The position numbers were made by a program, and so were the translations under genes. The notes under the pieces were generated by a model. That model did not search any database. It saw nothing but the letters and a program-made list of their open reading frames with translations, and was not told the origin of the DNA. A DNA stretch of 64,000 nucleotides from Dehalococcoidia bacterium. GTDB taxonomy: Bacteria > Chloroflexota > Dehalococcoidia > Lucifugimonadales > Lucifugimonadaceae. The DNA is taken from the NCBI GenBank assembly GCA_029940375.1, contig JAPYUX010000001.1, forward strand, positions 118,446 to 182,445, in the 5' to 3' direction. This document shows positions 1 to 8,330 of the stretch, piece after piece (position 1 is the first letter of the stretch; each line of letters starts with the position of its first letter).

Positions 1-1238
1 TGTTTAAGAAGTTTAATTTTCCCTCTATTCCAAAACAGATTACATTTACTATTGTTCCACTAGCTTTAGTAATTATGGGTGACTCAATATTATATGTGAT
101 TCTTCCCAGTAACTTTGAAATTTTTGGGTTTAAAAGATTTCTAAATATAGACCCTGTGTTCTGGGTAGGATTTATTTTATCTATTAATAGATTTGTTAGA
201 TTTTTTTCAAATATTTTATCATCTAAAATATTAAGTTCTTTAGGACTAAGAAACTCGTTATTTTTCTCAGCAACCTTAGGTGGATTATCAACAATTGGCT
301 ATGGATTAGTTAAGGGTGTATTTTTTTTCATATTGTTAAGAATTGTTTGGGGGATTTCGTATTCAATATTACGATTATCTTATCAATTGAAAGTTTTTTC
401 TTTTGACAAAAAAGATTATGGGAAATATTTGGGTTTTTGTTTAGGCATGCAAAGAACAGGAAGCTTTATTGCAGTAACTTTAGGAGTTTTTCTTTGTTTA
501 TTAATTGGTTATGAGACAATCTTAATAATAATGGGATTATTGTTTCTTCCAAGTTTCTTATTTATTTATAAAGTAAATAATTTGAAAAGTGTAACCCATC
601 TATCTTTGAAAGTATCTAACTGGGATTTGTTCTACTCAAAAAATACACAAGGAAATAGATTTAAGCTAATAACTTTATCATTCATGAAGTTTACTTCTTC
701 TTTTACATCTAATGGTTTAGCGATAGCTACTATAACCCCCTTTTTAATGAATGTAAATGCTAACAATCTATCTATTGAATCTGTTATTCTTATAGCTGGT
801 ATTGTAGTAGGATTCAGATGGGTTTCTGACATTTTGTTCGGGGTTATTTTTGGGTCTCTTTCAGATAAATTTGGAAGATTTAATAATATAACTTTAAGTA
901 TTCTATTTTTGAATTTGTTTATTATTATAGCTATAATAAAATTAGATTTTTTTGTTACAGTTGTATGTTTGATATTGATGTTTTTTGTTAGCGTATCTCT
1001 TGAAACATCCTTAGATGCATTATTTGGGGAAATTATTGAAGAAAAGAATAGAAGTATTGAAGTTTCAAAATATTCAACTTGGCAAGATTTAGGAGCTGCA
1101 ATGGGTCCAATTACTGGATATCTTATAGCATCTTCAATGAATGTGACATTTGGTTATATAGTATCAATAGTATTAATTATCATTGCTAGTTATATGTTTT
1201 ATATTAAGTGTGATTTTAGAGAAAAATTACCAGTCTAA
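1..1238 (+). CDS. MFS transporter, 5' end outside window
   Basis: The reading frame is open from base 3 to the TAA at 1238, so the gene starts upstream of the window and the first ATG at 75 is internal. The product is very hydrophobic with about ten recognisable membrane segments in the visible part. Between the two six-helix halves is a charged cytoplasmic loop (around the residues encoded at 590-670), and a DxxxGxxSDKFGR-like loop is encoded near 830-880, the classic major facilitator loop motif. The family is proton-coupled or facilitated transport of small molecules; the substrate cannot be told. Its last 12 bases overlap the convergent lipoprotein gene. Confident in the family, not in any substrate. 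Confidence 0.85.
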   Translation, partial: FKKFNFPSIPKQITFTIVPLALVIMGDSILYVILPSNFEIFGFKRFLNIDPVFWVGFILSINRFVRFFSNILSSKILSSLGLRNSLFFSATLGGLSTIGYGLVKGVFFFILLRIVWGISYSILRLSYQLKVFSFDKKDYGKYLGFCLGMQRTGSFIAVTLGVFLCLLIGYETILIIMGLLFLPSFLFIYKVNNLKSVTHLSLKVSNWDLFYSKNTQGNRFKLITLSFMKFTSSFTSNGLAIATITPFLMNVNANNLSIESVILIAGIVVGFRWVSDILFGVIFGSLSDKFGRFNNITLSILFLNLFIIIAIIKLDFFVTVVCLILMFFVSVSLETSLDALFGEIIEEKNRSIEVSKYSTWQDLGAAMGPITGYLIASSMNVTFGYIVSIVLIIIASYMFYIKCDFREKLPV

Positions 1239-2210
1239 AGAAGCAAAATCATCAGGTGAATTTAAAATTATTTTTTGTGAAGATCCATTCCCATCCATCA
1301 CGTATATATCGGATTTTCCGTGAACTTCAGATGTGAATAAAATTTTTTTATTTTTCTCTGACCAAACAATATTATTTTCATCTACCCTATTGTTCGTTAA
1401 TCTAGTAGTTTTTTTGGTTTTTATATCATAATGATAAATCTCATCGTTGTTTTCTTTGTCGCTGATATACAAAAGTTTATTTCCATTAAATGCCCAATCA
1501 AACCCTTTTATATTTCCAGTTTCATTTTCAATATCAACAACTGTATCTTTGTCAATAATATAAACCTTTAACTTCATTTTATTATTATCTTTGATAGAAA
1601 AAGCAATATATTCACTGTTTGTACTCCACAATGGATTCATTCCATTATCTATTACTAATATTTCATCTACTCCTCTTGGATTCGATTTATATATATTATT
1701 TTCCACATTATAAATTATCCACTTACTATCAGGAGACCAAGAACCTAATTTTGCTTTCTGATCATATCTGGTTATTGGCAATATAGAATCATCTTCAAGT
1801 GAATATAATAAAATGTTGCTTTTATTTTCATTTTTTTTGATCTCAATTGCTATTTCTTTTGAATTAGGTGCCCAAGCAAAATTTAATACATCCTGATTAT
1901 TTGTGTTTACCATTTTGAAATTTTTTGTATTTGTATCATATATCCACAATTCATTTTGTTTATTTTTGTCAGAAATAAATGCAATTTTTTCCTTTTTATT
2001 ACACCATTTAGGAGAAAATCCTTGAGTGTCTTGATCAGTAATGTAGATAAAATTACCATTTGAAGGTTCTATAAGAATTATTCTTGAAAAATAATCAATT
2101 TTTTGTTCTGCTATTATTGATTTCGTATTGTTATTTCCGCAGGAGTAAAAAATACTAAATAGAAGAAGAAATATTAAGTATATGAAAATATTTGGTTTAT
2201 TTTTTTTCAT
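1227..2210 (-). CDS. TolB-like beta-propeller lipoprotein
   Basis: The protein has 327 residues. The N-terminus is a lipoprotein signal: basic start (MKKNK), a hydrophobic core, then a lipobox ending F-Y-S-C at Cys24, so it should be lipid-anchored outside the membrane. The rest consists of repeated units of about 40 residues with the pattern W-S-P-D/N-S-K followed by I-A-F or I-I-Y and a D-x-D/N turn (for example WAPNSKEIAI, WSPDSKWIIY, WAFNGNKLLYIS, WSEKNKKILF), typical of WD40-like / TolB C-terminal PD40 propeller blades. The role is probably protein or glycan binding; there is no catalytic motif. There is no tol-pal gene cluster nearby, so it should not be called tolB. Confidence 0.8.
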   Translation of the reverse strand: MKKNKPNIFIYLIFLLLFSIFYSCGNNNTKSIIAEQKIDYFSRIILIEPSNGNFIYITDQDTQGFSPKWCNKKEKIAFISDKNKQNELWIYDTNTKNFKMVNTNNQDVLNFAWAPNSKEIAIEIKKNENKSNILLYSLEDDSILPITRYDQKAKLGSWSPDSKWIIYNVENNIYKSNPRGVDEILVIDNGMNPLWSTNSEYIAFSIKDNNKMKLKVYIIDKDTVVDIENETGNIKGFDWAFNGNKLLYISDKENNDEIYHYDIKTKKTTRLTNNRVDENNIVWSEKNKKILFTSEVHGKSDIYVMDGNGSSQKIILNSPDDFASLDW

Positions 2211-2312
2211 TTATAGTGTTTTTATATCAAATTATCAATTATTATAATAAAAAATAAATTTTGAAGCTTTTGAATAATTTTACTGATATTACGAAATGGA
2301 AGGAATGATAAA

Positions 2313-3488
2313 ATGAAATTTTCTTTTTTTTCAATGCCATTGCATTTGCCAAACGAAAATCCATCTTTAGCATTTAAAAGAGATTTATCTCTTATCAAGC
2401 TTGCTGAAGAATTGGAATATGATGGTTTTTTTGTGGGTGAACATCATACTGCTGCTTGGGAAAATATCCCTTCTCCTGAACTGATATTATCAAAAGCTTC
2501 AGCTTATACAAAAAAAATTCAATTAGGATCCTCTTTGGTGAGCTTACCTTTTCATCATCCATTTAATGTTGCTGAAAGATATGCTTTTCTTGATCATCTT
2601 ACCGAAGGCAGACTTGTTTTGGGAGTTGGTCCTTGTAGTTTGCCTCCTGATGTGAAATTGTACAATATCCCCCCGCAAGACTTAAATCCTATGATGCGAG
2701 AATCTACAGAGATAATTAGATTACTTTTAGAATCAGAAGAACCAGTTAGCTATTCAGGTAAATATTGGAATATAAAAGATATGTTTGTACAGCTAAAGTC
2801 TTACCAGCATCCAAGATTACCCTTTGCTACAGCGTCAGTTGGATCAGAAAGATCTTTAGAATTTGCTTCAATGTATGATATGCATCTTTGGTCATTAGGA
2901 ATTGAAAATCTCCCTCCAAATGCAATTCATTGGTCTAAACAATGGAAAAAAATGGAGGAAATTTCTGAAAGATTAGGAACAAAACCATCCAAGGATGACT
3001 GGCGACTTGTTACCTATGTTCATTTAGCAGAAACAACAAAACAAGCATGGGATGAAGTGGAAAAAGCTATAGAAAGAGATGTTCACGAATATTTTTATGT
3101 AATTAATGGATTTGAAGGTTGGATTGCAGATAAAACTCAAGACCCATACTCTTTAACTGCTAAACAAATAGTTAAAGAAAGAAATTGGATAATAGGATCT
3201 CCGGAAGATGCAATAAAAAAAATAAATGAACTAAATGATAAAGCAGATGGATTAGGTGGATTAATGTTTACTACACATGAATGGACTGGTCAAAATTCTA
3301 TAAATAACTCTTTGGAACTTTTTGCTAGATACGTTATGCCAGAATTTAAGGGTCACACTAAATCTATAAAACAAGCCTGGAATTTAACAGTTCAAGATAG
3401 AAAAAATAATTTGATTCCAAAGCTAAATAATAAAGAAGAAAGTCCAGATATAAAAAAACACAAATCGAACCTTTATTTAGAGAGATGA
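2313..3488 (+). CDS. LLM class flavin-dependent oxidoreductase (luciferase-like)
   Basis: The protein has 391 residues with the bacterial luciferase-like TIM-barrel fold. Visible hallmarks are the N-terminal LAEELEYDGFFVGEHH segment, the LGSSLVSLPFHHPFNVAER strand-loop and GRLVLGVGPC. Members use reduced FMN/F420 to oxygenate or cleave small organics such as alkanesulfonates, long-chain alkanes or nitriloacetate; the substrate is unknown here. The ATG has an AAGGA Shine-Dalgarno eight bases upstream. It is followed after 7 bp by an M20 peptidase gene, and the two probably form one transcript for catabolism of an organic substrate. LLM enzymes are abundant in SAR202-type genomes, consistent with the proposed lineage. 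Confidence 0.85.
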   Translation: MKFSFFSMPLHLPNENPSLAFKRDLSLIKLAEELEYDGFFVGEHHTAAWENIPSPELILSKASAYTKKIQLGSSLVSLPFHHPFNVAERYAFLDHLTEGRLVLGVGPCSLPPDVKLYNIPPQDLNPMMRESTEIIRLLLESEEPVSYSGKYWNIKDMFVQLKSYQHPRLPFATASVGSERSLEFASMYDMHLWSLGIENLPPNAIHWSKQWKKMEEISERLGTKPSKDDWRLVTYVHLAETTKQAWDEVEKAIERDVHEYFYVINGFEGWIADKTQDPYSLTAKQIVKERNWIIGSPEDAIKKINELNDKADGLGGLMFTTHEWTGQNSINNSLELFARYVMPEFKGHTKSIKQAWNLTVQDRKNNLIPKLNNKEESPDIKKHKSNLYLER

Positions 3489-3495
3489 TGAAGTA

Positions 3496-4860
3496 ATGAG
3501 CATTTCGAATTATTTAAATTTATTTGAACAGATTGACAAAAACATTGATAACTTAATTGAACTTCATAGAGCTCTTATAAAAATACCGTCAGTTAATTCA
3601 GGCTATATGCCAACAGGAAATGAAACAAAGGTAGCAGAGTTCATATCAAAATGGTTAAGTGATTTTGATCTTTCTTCAGACATTTTATGTAGAGTCCCTG
3701 AAAGGGGAAATTTAATTTGTGAATATCCCCTTAGTGAAGGAGAAAGAAAATTGTTGTTAATGTCTCATTCTGATGTTGTGCCAGTAGAAAATGAAAAAAA
3801 ATGGCATAGAGATCCTTTTGGAGCCGCTGTTGAAGACGGAAAAATTTGGGGAAGAGGTTCCTCTGATTGCAAAGGATTACTTGCTTCACAAATGTTTGCA
3901 ATGATGATTTTGGCAAAAAATAAAATAAGACTTAATCATGGATTTAGTCTCGTATGTGGTGCAGATGAAGAACATGGTGGTAGATATGGTTTTGGCTGGC
4001 TAGCAGATAATCATCCAAATGTACTTAAAGCAAAATACGCTATAAATGAAGGGGGAGGATCTCCCGTAACTATAGGGAAAAATCTATATTATTTATTAGG
4101 TACGGGAGAGAAGGGCAGACTTGAAGTCAAAATTAATGTTAAGGGAGAGAGCTCACATGCTTCAGTTCCATGGTTAGGAGAAAATGCATTGCAAAATTCT
4201 AGCAATGCATTAATGAAAATTTTTAATTATCAACCTGATTTAGATTGCTCAACTGATATATTTAATTATTTAAACTTATTTGGTATAGAAACAAAACCTT
4301 CAATAGAAAATTTAGAATCAATCATTCAAGAAGCTACAGATAAAAATCCTAATTTGGGTTCTCTATTAAGAGCTTTATCGCGAATGACTATAACTCCAAC
4401 TATGATAAATGGAGGAATAAAATCAAATTCAGTACCAGAAGAAATTCAAATCATTTTGGATGTCAGAACTTTGCCTCACCAAAGTGATAAGGATTTAGAC
4501 GAAAAATTATCTGAATTATTGAATGATATTCCAAATATAAGTTATGAAATAGACTATATGGCTAAACCAAATTCATCACCTTTTGAAACAGAGTTAACAG
4601 AAGCAATAAAAAAATCTCAAGCTTTAAGTGTATCAAGAGATGACATTCAATGGATACCATCAGTGTCAAATGGTTTTACCGATTCACGATTTACTCGAGA
4701 ATTAGATGTAATTACTTATGGCTTTAGAGGAGGCCATCCAGATGATAATCCAAATAGTGAAAATGTTCATGGAACCGATGAAAACTATGGAATCAAATCA
4801 TTGATAAGTTCTACGAAAACAATGTTAGGTGTAGTATTAGAACTATGTGATCCAAATTGA
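3496..4860 (+). CDS. M20 family metallopeptidase
   Basis: The protein has 454 residues. Metal-site motifs of the M20/ArgE/DapE/CPG2 group are clear: SHSDVVP (His91, Asp93), GRGSSDCKG (Asp124 as bridging ligand) and GADEEHGG (Glu158 catalytic base, Glu159 ligand). A dimerisation insert beginning near residue 205 (KGESSHAS) precedes the second half of the catalytic domain. The family hydrolyses amide bonds of dipeptides, N-acyl amino acids or carbamates using two zinc ions; the exact substrate is not deducible. It lies 7 bp behind the luciferase-like oxygenase gene. Immediately downstream is a decayed gene fragment on the other strand. Confidence 0.88.
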   Translation: MSISNYLNLFEQIDKNIDNLIELHRALIKIPSVNSGYMPTGNETKVAEFISKWLSDFDLSSDILCRVPERGNLICEYPLSEGERKLLLMSHSDVVPVENEKKWHRDPFGAAVEDGKIWGRGSSDCKGLLASQMFAMMILAKNKIRLNHGFSLVCGADEEHGGRYGFGWLADNHPNVLKAKYAINEGGGSPVTIGKNLYYLLGTGEKGRLEVKINVKGESSHASVPWLGENALQNSSNALMKIFNYQPDLDCSTDIFNYLNLFGIETKPSIENLESIIQEATDKNPNLGSLLRALSRMTITPTMINGGIKSNSVPEEIQIILDVRTLPHQSDKDLDEKLSELLNDIPNISYEIDYMAKPNSSPFETELTEAIKKSQALSVSRDDIQWIPSVSNGFTDSRFTRELDVITYGFRGGHPDDNPNSENVHGTDENYGIKSLISSTKTMLGVVLELCDPN

Positions 4861-4971
4861 TAAAGGTGCTTTGATTAATGGACCCCAGACCTACACTTCA
4901 AAATTATCTTTTAATAAATTAATGAGTTTTGGAACCCTAGACTTTGTAACAAAAACTTTTTGTTTATTCAT
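4861..4971 (-). pseudogene. remnant of D-2-hydroxyacid dehydrogenase (GyaR-like) N-terminus
   Basis: Reading the minus strand from an ATG at 4971 (GGAG Shine-Dalgarno 7 bases upstream) gives an N-terminus beginning MNKQKVFVTKS, continuing to KDNFEV, then an in-frame TAG, then V-W-G-P in the same frame. This matches the start of glyoxylate reductase / D-isomer 2-hydroxyacid dehydrogenases, which typically read M-x-P-K-V-F-V-T-R followed by L-L-x-x-x-F-E-V-E-V-W. The stop sits exactly where a glutamate codon is expected. Nothing of the NAD-binding domain follows, because the M20 gene occupies that space. This looks like a decayed, truncated gene that keeps its original RBS. The match is from memory of the family, not from a search. 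Confidence 0.5.
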
Positions 4972-5131
4972 ATTTATGCTCCATAATAGAAAAATTATTT
5001 TTAAATTGAATAAAATAATTATATTTAGTATTCTATGAATTTAACAATTTGATTATTATACTTTCGACTAAAAAATTTAATAATGTGTAAATGTTAGCTT
5101 ATATAAAATATATTTATGAACAGGAATCAAA

Positions 5132-6319
5132 ATGGCATATACAAAAATAAAAATTTGGCTAGAAGAAGAAATAAGTAAGATACATAAAAGCGGATTATAC
5201 AAAAAAGAAAATATTCTTACTTCCTCTCAATCAACAAATGTTGATACTACTGATGGAAAAAAAATAAACTTCTGCGCTAATAATTACCTTGGTTTAGCAG
5301 ATGATAAAGAAATAATTAATACAGTTAAAAATGGCATTGAAAATTATGGTTTTGGAATGGCATCAGTAAGATTTATATGTGGTACACAAGATATACATAA
5401 AAATTTAGAAGATCAAATATCTAATTTTTTAGGTACTGAAGATACAATATTATATAATTCTTGTTTTGATGCTAATACTGGTTTATTTGAGACTATTTTA
5501 AATAAAGAAGATGCAGTAATAAGTGATCAACTAAATCATGCAAGCATTATTGATGGCATAAGATTATGTAAAGCAGATCGTAAAAGATATAAACATATTG
5601 ATATGAAAGACCTTGAAGAACAACTATCTCAATCAATGGACAAGAGATTTAGATTAATTGCTACTGATGGAGTTTTTAGCATGCAAGGCGATTTAGCTCC
5701 ATTAAATGATATATGTGACTTAGCAGAAAAATATGATTCAATGGTAATGGTTGATGACTCACATGCAACTGGCTTCTTGGGTCCAAATGGAGCTGGAACT
5801 GCAGATCAATTGAATGTAAGAGATAGGGTAGATATTACAACTAGTACACTAGGAAAAGCTTTAGGAGGAGCATCGGGGGGCTTTACAACTGGTAAAAAAG
5901 AAATTGTGGAATATCTTAGACAAAAATCTAGACCTTATTTATTTTCTAATACTTTAGCTTCTCCAATTGTAATTGGCGCTAGTAAATCATTAGAAATAGT
6001 TACAAGTCAACCTGAAAGAAGAAAAAAATTAATGGAAAATACATCCTATTTTAGAAATAAGATGTCGGGTTTAGGTTTTGAAATTTTACCAGGGATTCAT
6101 CCAATTGTGCCAATTATGTTAAGAGATGAGATAAAAACTGTTAAATTTGCCGAGTTAGTAAATAATCAAGGAATTTTAGTAGTAGGATTTAGTTATCCAG
6201 TTGTTCCTCTAGGAGAAGCAAGAATTAGAGTGCAACTTTCAGCTATACATACTAAGGATCAACTTGATAAAGCAATATTAATATTAGAAAAATCAGCTAA
6301 AGAATTATCAATAATTTAA
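5132..6319 (+). CDS. kbl: glycine C-acetyltransferase (2-amino-3-ketobutyrate CoA ligase)
   Basis: The protein has 395 residues, the usual length of Kbl. It is a PLP-dependent alpha-oxoamine synthase. Visible are CANNYLGLADD (residues 48-58), VDDSHATG (207-214, PLP-ring aspartate and histidine) and STLGKALGG with the Schiff-base lysine at 242. It interconverts 2-amino-3-ketobutyrate + CoA with glycine + acetyl-CoA in threonine breakdown. The start has AGGA six bases upstream. Other members of the family (BioF, ALAS, SPT) are possible, but the N-terminal region and length fit Kbl best. The usual partner, the zinc threonine dehydrogenase Tdh, is absent; an SDR gene follows after 15 bp instead. 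Confidence 0.9.
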   Translation: MAYTKIKIWLEEEISKIHKSGLYKKENILTSSQSTNVDTTDGKKINFCANNYLGLADDKEIINTVKNGIENYGFGMASVRFICGTQDIHKNLEDQISNFLGTEDTILYNSCFDANTGLFETILNKEDAVISDQLNHASIIDGIRLCKADRKRYKHIDMKDLEEQLSQSMDKRFRLIATDGVFSMQGDLAPLNDICDLAEKYDSMVMVDDSHATGFLGPNGAGTADQLNVRDRVDITTSTLGKALGGASGGFTTGKKEIVEYLRQKSRPYLFSNTLASPIVIGASKSLEIVTSQPERRKKLMENTSYFRNKMSGLGFEILPGIHPIVPIMLRDEIKTVKFAELVNNQGILVVGFSYPVVPLGEARIRVQLSAIHTKDQLDKAILILEKSAKELSII

Positions 6320-6334
6320 TAAAGGAAATTATAT

Positions 6335-7090
6335 ATGAGCAATGAATTTAAAAGAGTAGCAATAATAACTGGAGCTGGGCAGGGAATGGGTAAAGCTGTA
6401 GCACTAAATTTAGCGTCAGAATCATGTAACATTGTAATTAATGACCTTAATGAAAATTCTGGTCTAGAAACAGCTAATCAAATCAATTCCTCATATGATT
6501 CTAAAGCTATATTTGTAAAAGGTAATGTTATTTCTAAAAACGATATAGAAAATACCGTCAATTCAACTTTAGATGAATTCGGGAGAATCGATATATTAGT
6601 TAACAATGCTGGTGTACTCAAACCAACCAAAGTAATTGATATAGAAGAAGAGGAATGGGATTTTGTAGTAAATATCAACTTAAAAGGTACCTACATGTTT
6701 TCAAGAGGTGTACTACCCACAATGCAAAAGAACGGGTGGGGAAGAATAGTAAACTTTTCATCTACAGCTGGAAAAAATATTAGCACTGTTGGTGGGGCTC
6801 ATTACACTTCAGCTAAAGCTGGAATACTAGGATTTACGAGACATTTAGCTAAAGAGGTTGCTGAATATGGAATTACAGTTAACTCTGTTTGTCCTGGTTT
6901 AATTGATACTGAAATGGTTCAATCAACAATATCATATGAACTAACTCAAAAATATGCTAATAGTTTTCCAATAAAGCGTCTTGGTAAACCAAGTGAAGTT
7001 GCTGATTTAGTAAATTTTTTAGTTTCAGATAAAGCTGCTTATATAACTGGTGCATCTTTAGATATAAACGGTGGCGATTTAATGATATAA
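6335..7090 (+). CDS. SDR family oxidoreductase (FabG-like)
   Basis: The protein has 251 residues, a classical short-chain dehydrogenase. It shows the TGAGQGMG cofactor motif (about residues 13-20), NNAG, the catalytic serine in N-F-S-S-T, and the YTSAK catalytic Tyr/Lys pair. The C-terminal ITGASLDINGG is typical of FabG-like enzymes. An acidic residue at the end of beta-2 (N-D-L-N) hints at NAD(H) preference. AAAGGAA lies upstream of the ATG. It is co-directional with kbl and 15 bp away, so it may supply the dehydrogenase step for the same substrate, for example a 3-hydroxy-amino acid; this is inference. A rho-independent terminator follows directly. Confidence 0.85.
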   Translation: MSNEFKRVAIITGAGQGMGKAVALNLASESCNIVINDLNENSGLETANQINSSYDSKAIFVKGNVISKNDIENTVNSTLDEFGRIDILVNNAGVLKPTKVIDIEEEEWDFVVNINLKGTYMFSRGVLPTMQKNGWGRIVNFSSTAGKNISTVGGAHYTSAKAGILGFTRHLAKEVAEYGITVNSVCPGLIDTEMVQSTISYELTQKYANSFPIKRLGKPSEVADLVNFLVSDKAAYITGASLDINGGDLMI

Positions 7091-7109
7091 GTTATTGAGA
7101 TAACTTTTT
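7089..7109 (+). terminator. rho-independent terminator after kbl-SDR
   Basis: A perfect 7-bp stem (AAGTTAT / ATAACTT) with a TGAG tetraloop overlaps the SDR stop codon and runs into TTTTT. It sits in the 34-bp gap between two convergent genes and could also serve the MFS gene from the other side. Confidence 0.6.
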
Positions 7110-7124
7110 AGTTCGAATTACAAT

Positions 7125-8297
7125 TTAAATGATTCTTAATTGTTTAGAACGTCCAATGGCAATTATGAAAATTGGATAACTTGATATAGCACTAATAATT
7201 ATTGCAGTTTTAGCATTAGTTAGATCAGAAATTATACCTCCAACTAACCAACCAATAAAGAATATTGAACTTACAAGAGTAAATAGTCCCATAATCTTAT
7301 TTCTATCAAATTTTTCCGATTGTTCCTGGAAAATTAAGGTAGCGGATACCATCCAGTACGCTGCACTTAGTCCCATTAAGAAAAGACAAAATAGTGAAAA
7401 AACAAAACTTTCTGAAAATGCAAACATTATTTGACCTATATCCCAGCCTATACTTGACAAAATCCAAATGGAGAGTCTACTTTTATACACTCCAGTAAAA
7501 ATTGAAACAAAAGATCCGATAAATAAACCTGCACCAAGAGCTCCATTCATTATTCCAAATCCACTTGCACCTATTTCTAGTAGATTTGCATATTTAGGTA
7601 AAACCACAAATAAAGTTGATCCAAATATGGATTGTACAGTAGAAATAATTACTGCCCAAAAAATAACAGGTTTATTTTTCATAATTGATAAATACGACAC
7701 ATACAGATTTGAGTCTTTTTTTCTTTTTTCTTGAAGATCTTCCGGATGAAACGCAACTAAAAAAAGACTAAGAACTAAAAAAACACATGCAAAAACTATA
7801 ACGTAACTAATACTTAATAAAGCAAGTAAATATCCAACAATAATAGGATTGATCATTTCACCAAAAAAAATAATTAAGTAATAATAAGAATTGATTTTAG
7901 AAAGTTTTTCTTTTTTATTTGAATTAACTAAAATCGTCGAAAATGCGGTATTAGTTATCCCTGGAATTATACCAAACACTACACTTAGAAACATCAAAAT
8001 ATAAATATCGTTATAATCTACAAATAAAAACAATAACAAAATAATAAAACAAGAAATATATGAAATAAATAAAATTTTATTTATATTATATTTTTCACTT
8101 AGATAAGATCCGAGAAATGTCGAAAAAAAAATGGGACTGGTACCCACTCCTACTACGATACCTACCCATAGATCTTTTTGAGTCAATTCGTAAGCTAACC
8201 ACGTAAATAATAAAATTCTTATATGGGCTGAAAATTGAAAAAAAGATTTGGAAAAAATTAACGAGTTTAGATTTTTATTTGATAATAAATCTTTCAT
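7125..8297 (-). CDS. MFS transporter (MFS_3 / enterobactin-exporter-like)
   Basis: The protein has 390 residues with about twelve hydrophobic segments. The N-terminus FFQFSAHIRILLFTWLAYELT followed by G-I-V-V-G-V-G is typical of the MFS_3 group, whose members mostly export small molecules. The central loop (ARG-poor, HPEDLQEKRKK, about residues 188-200) separates the two halves. The substrate is unknown. It is convergent with the kbl-SDR unit and lies 33 bp downstream of ilvD on the same strand, so it may be co-transcribed with ilvD. Confidence 0.82.
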   Translation of the reverse strand: MKDLLSNKNLNSLIFSKSFFQFSAHIRILLFTWLAYELTQKDLWVGIVVGVGTSPIFFSTFLGSYLSEKYNINKILFISYISCFIILLLFLFVDYNDIYILMFLSVVFGIIPGITNTAFSTILVNSNKKEKLSKINSYYYLIIFFGEMINPIIVGYLLALLSISYVIVFACVFLVLSLFLVAFHPEDLQEKRKKDSNLYVSYLSIMKNKPVIFWAVIISTVQSIFGSTLFVVLPKYANLLEIGASGFGIMNGALGAGLFIGSFVSIFTGVYKSRLSIWILSSIGWDIGQIMFAFSESFVFSLFCLFLMGLSAAYWMVSATLIFQEQSEKFDRNKIMGLFTLVSSIFFIGWLVGGIISDLTNAKTAIIISAISSYPIFIIAIGRSKQLRII

Positions 8298-8330
8298 AAA
8301 ATTGGATCCCAGTGAACAATAAGTGAATTG

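Noticed and set aside
4847..5038. 63-codon plus-strand frame after the M20 gene
   Set aside because: No RBS; the same DNA is better explained by the minus-strand dehydrogenase remnant.
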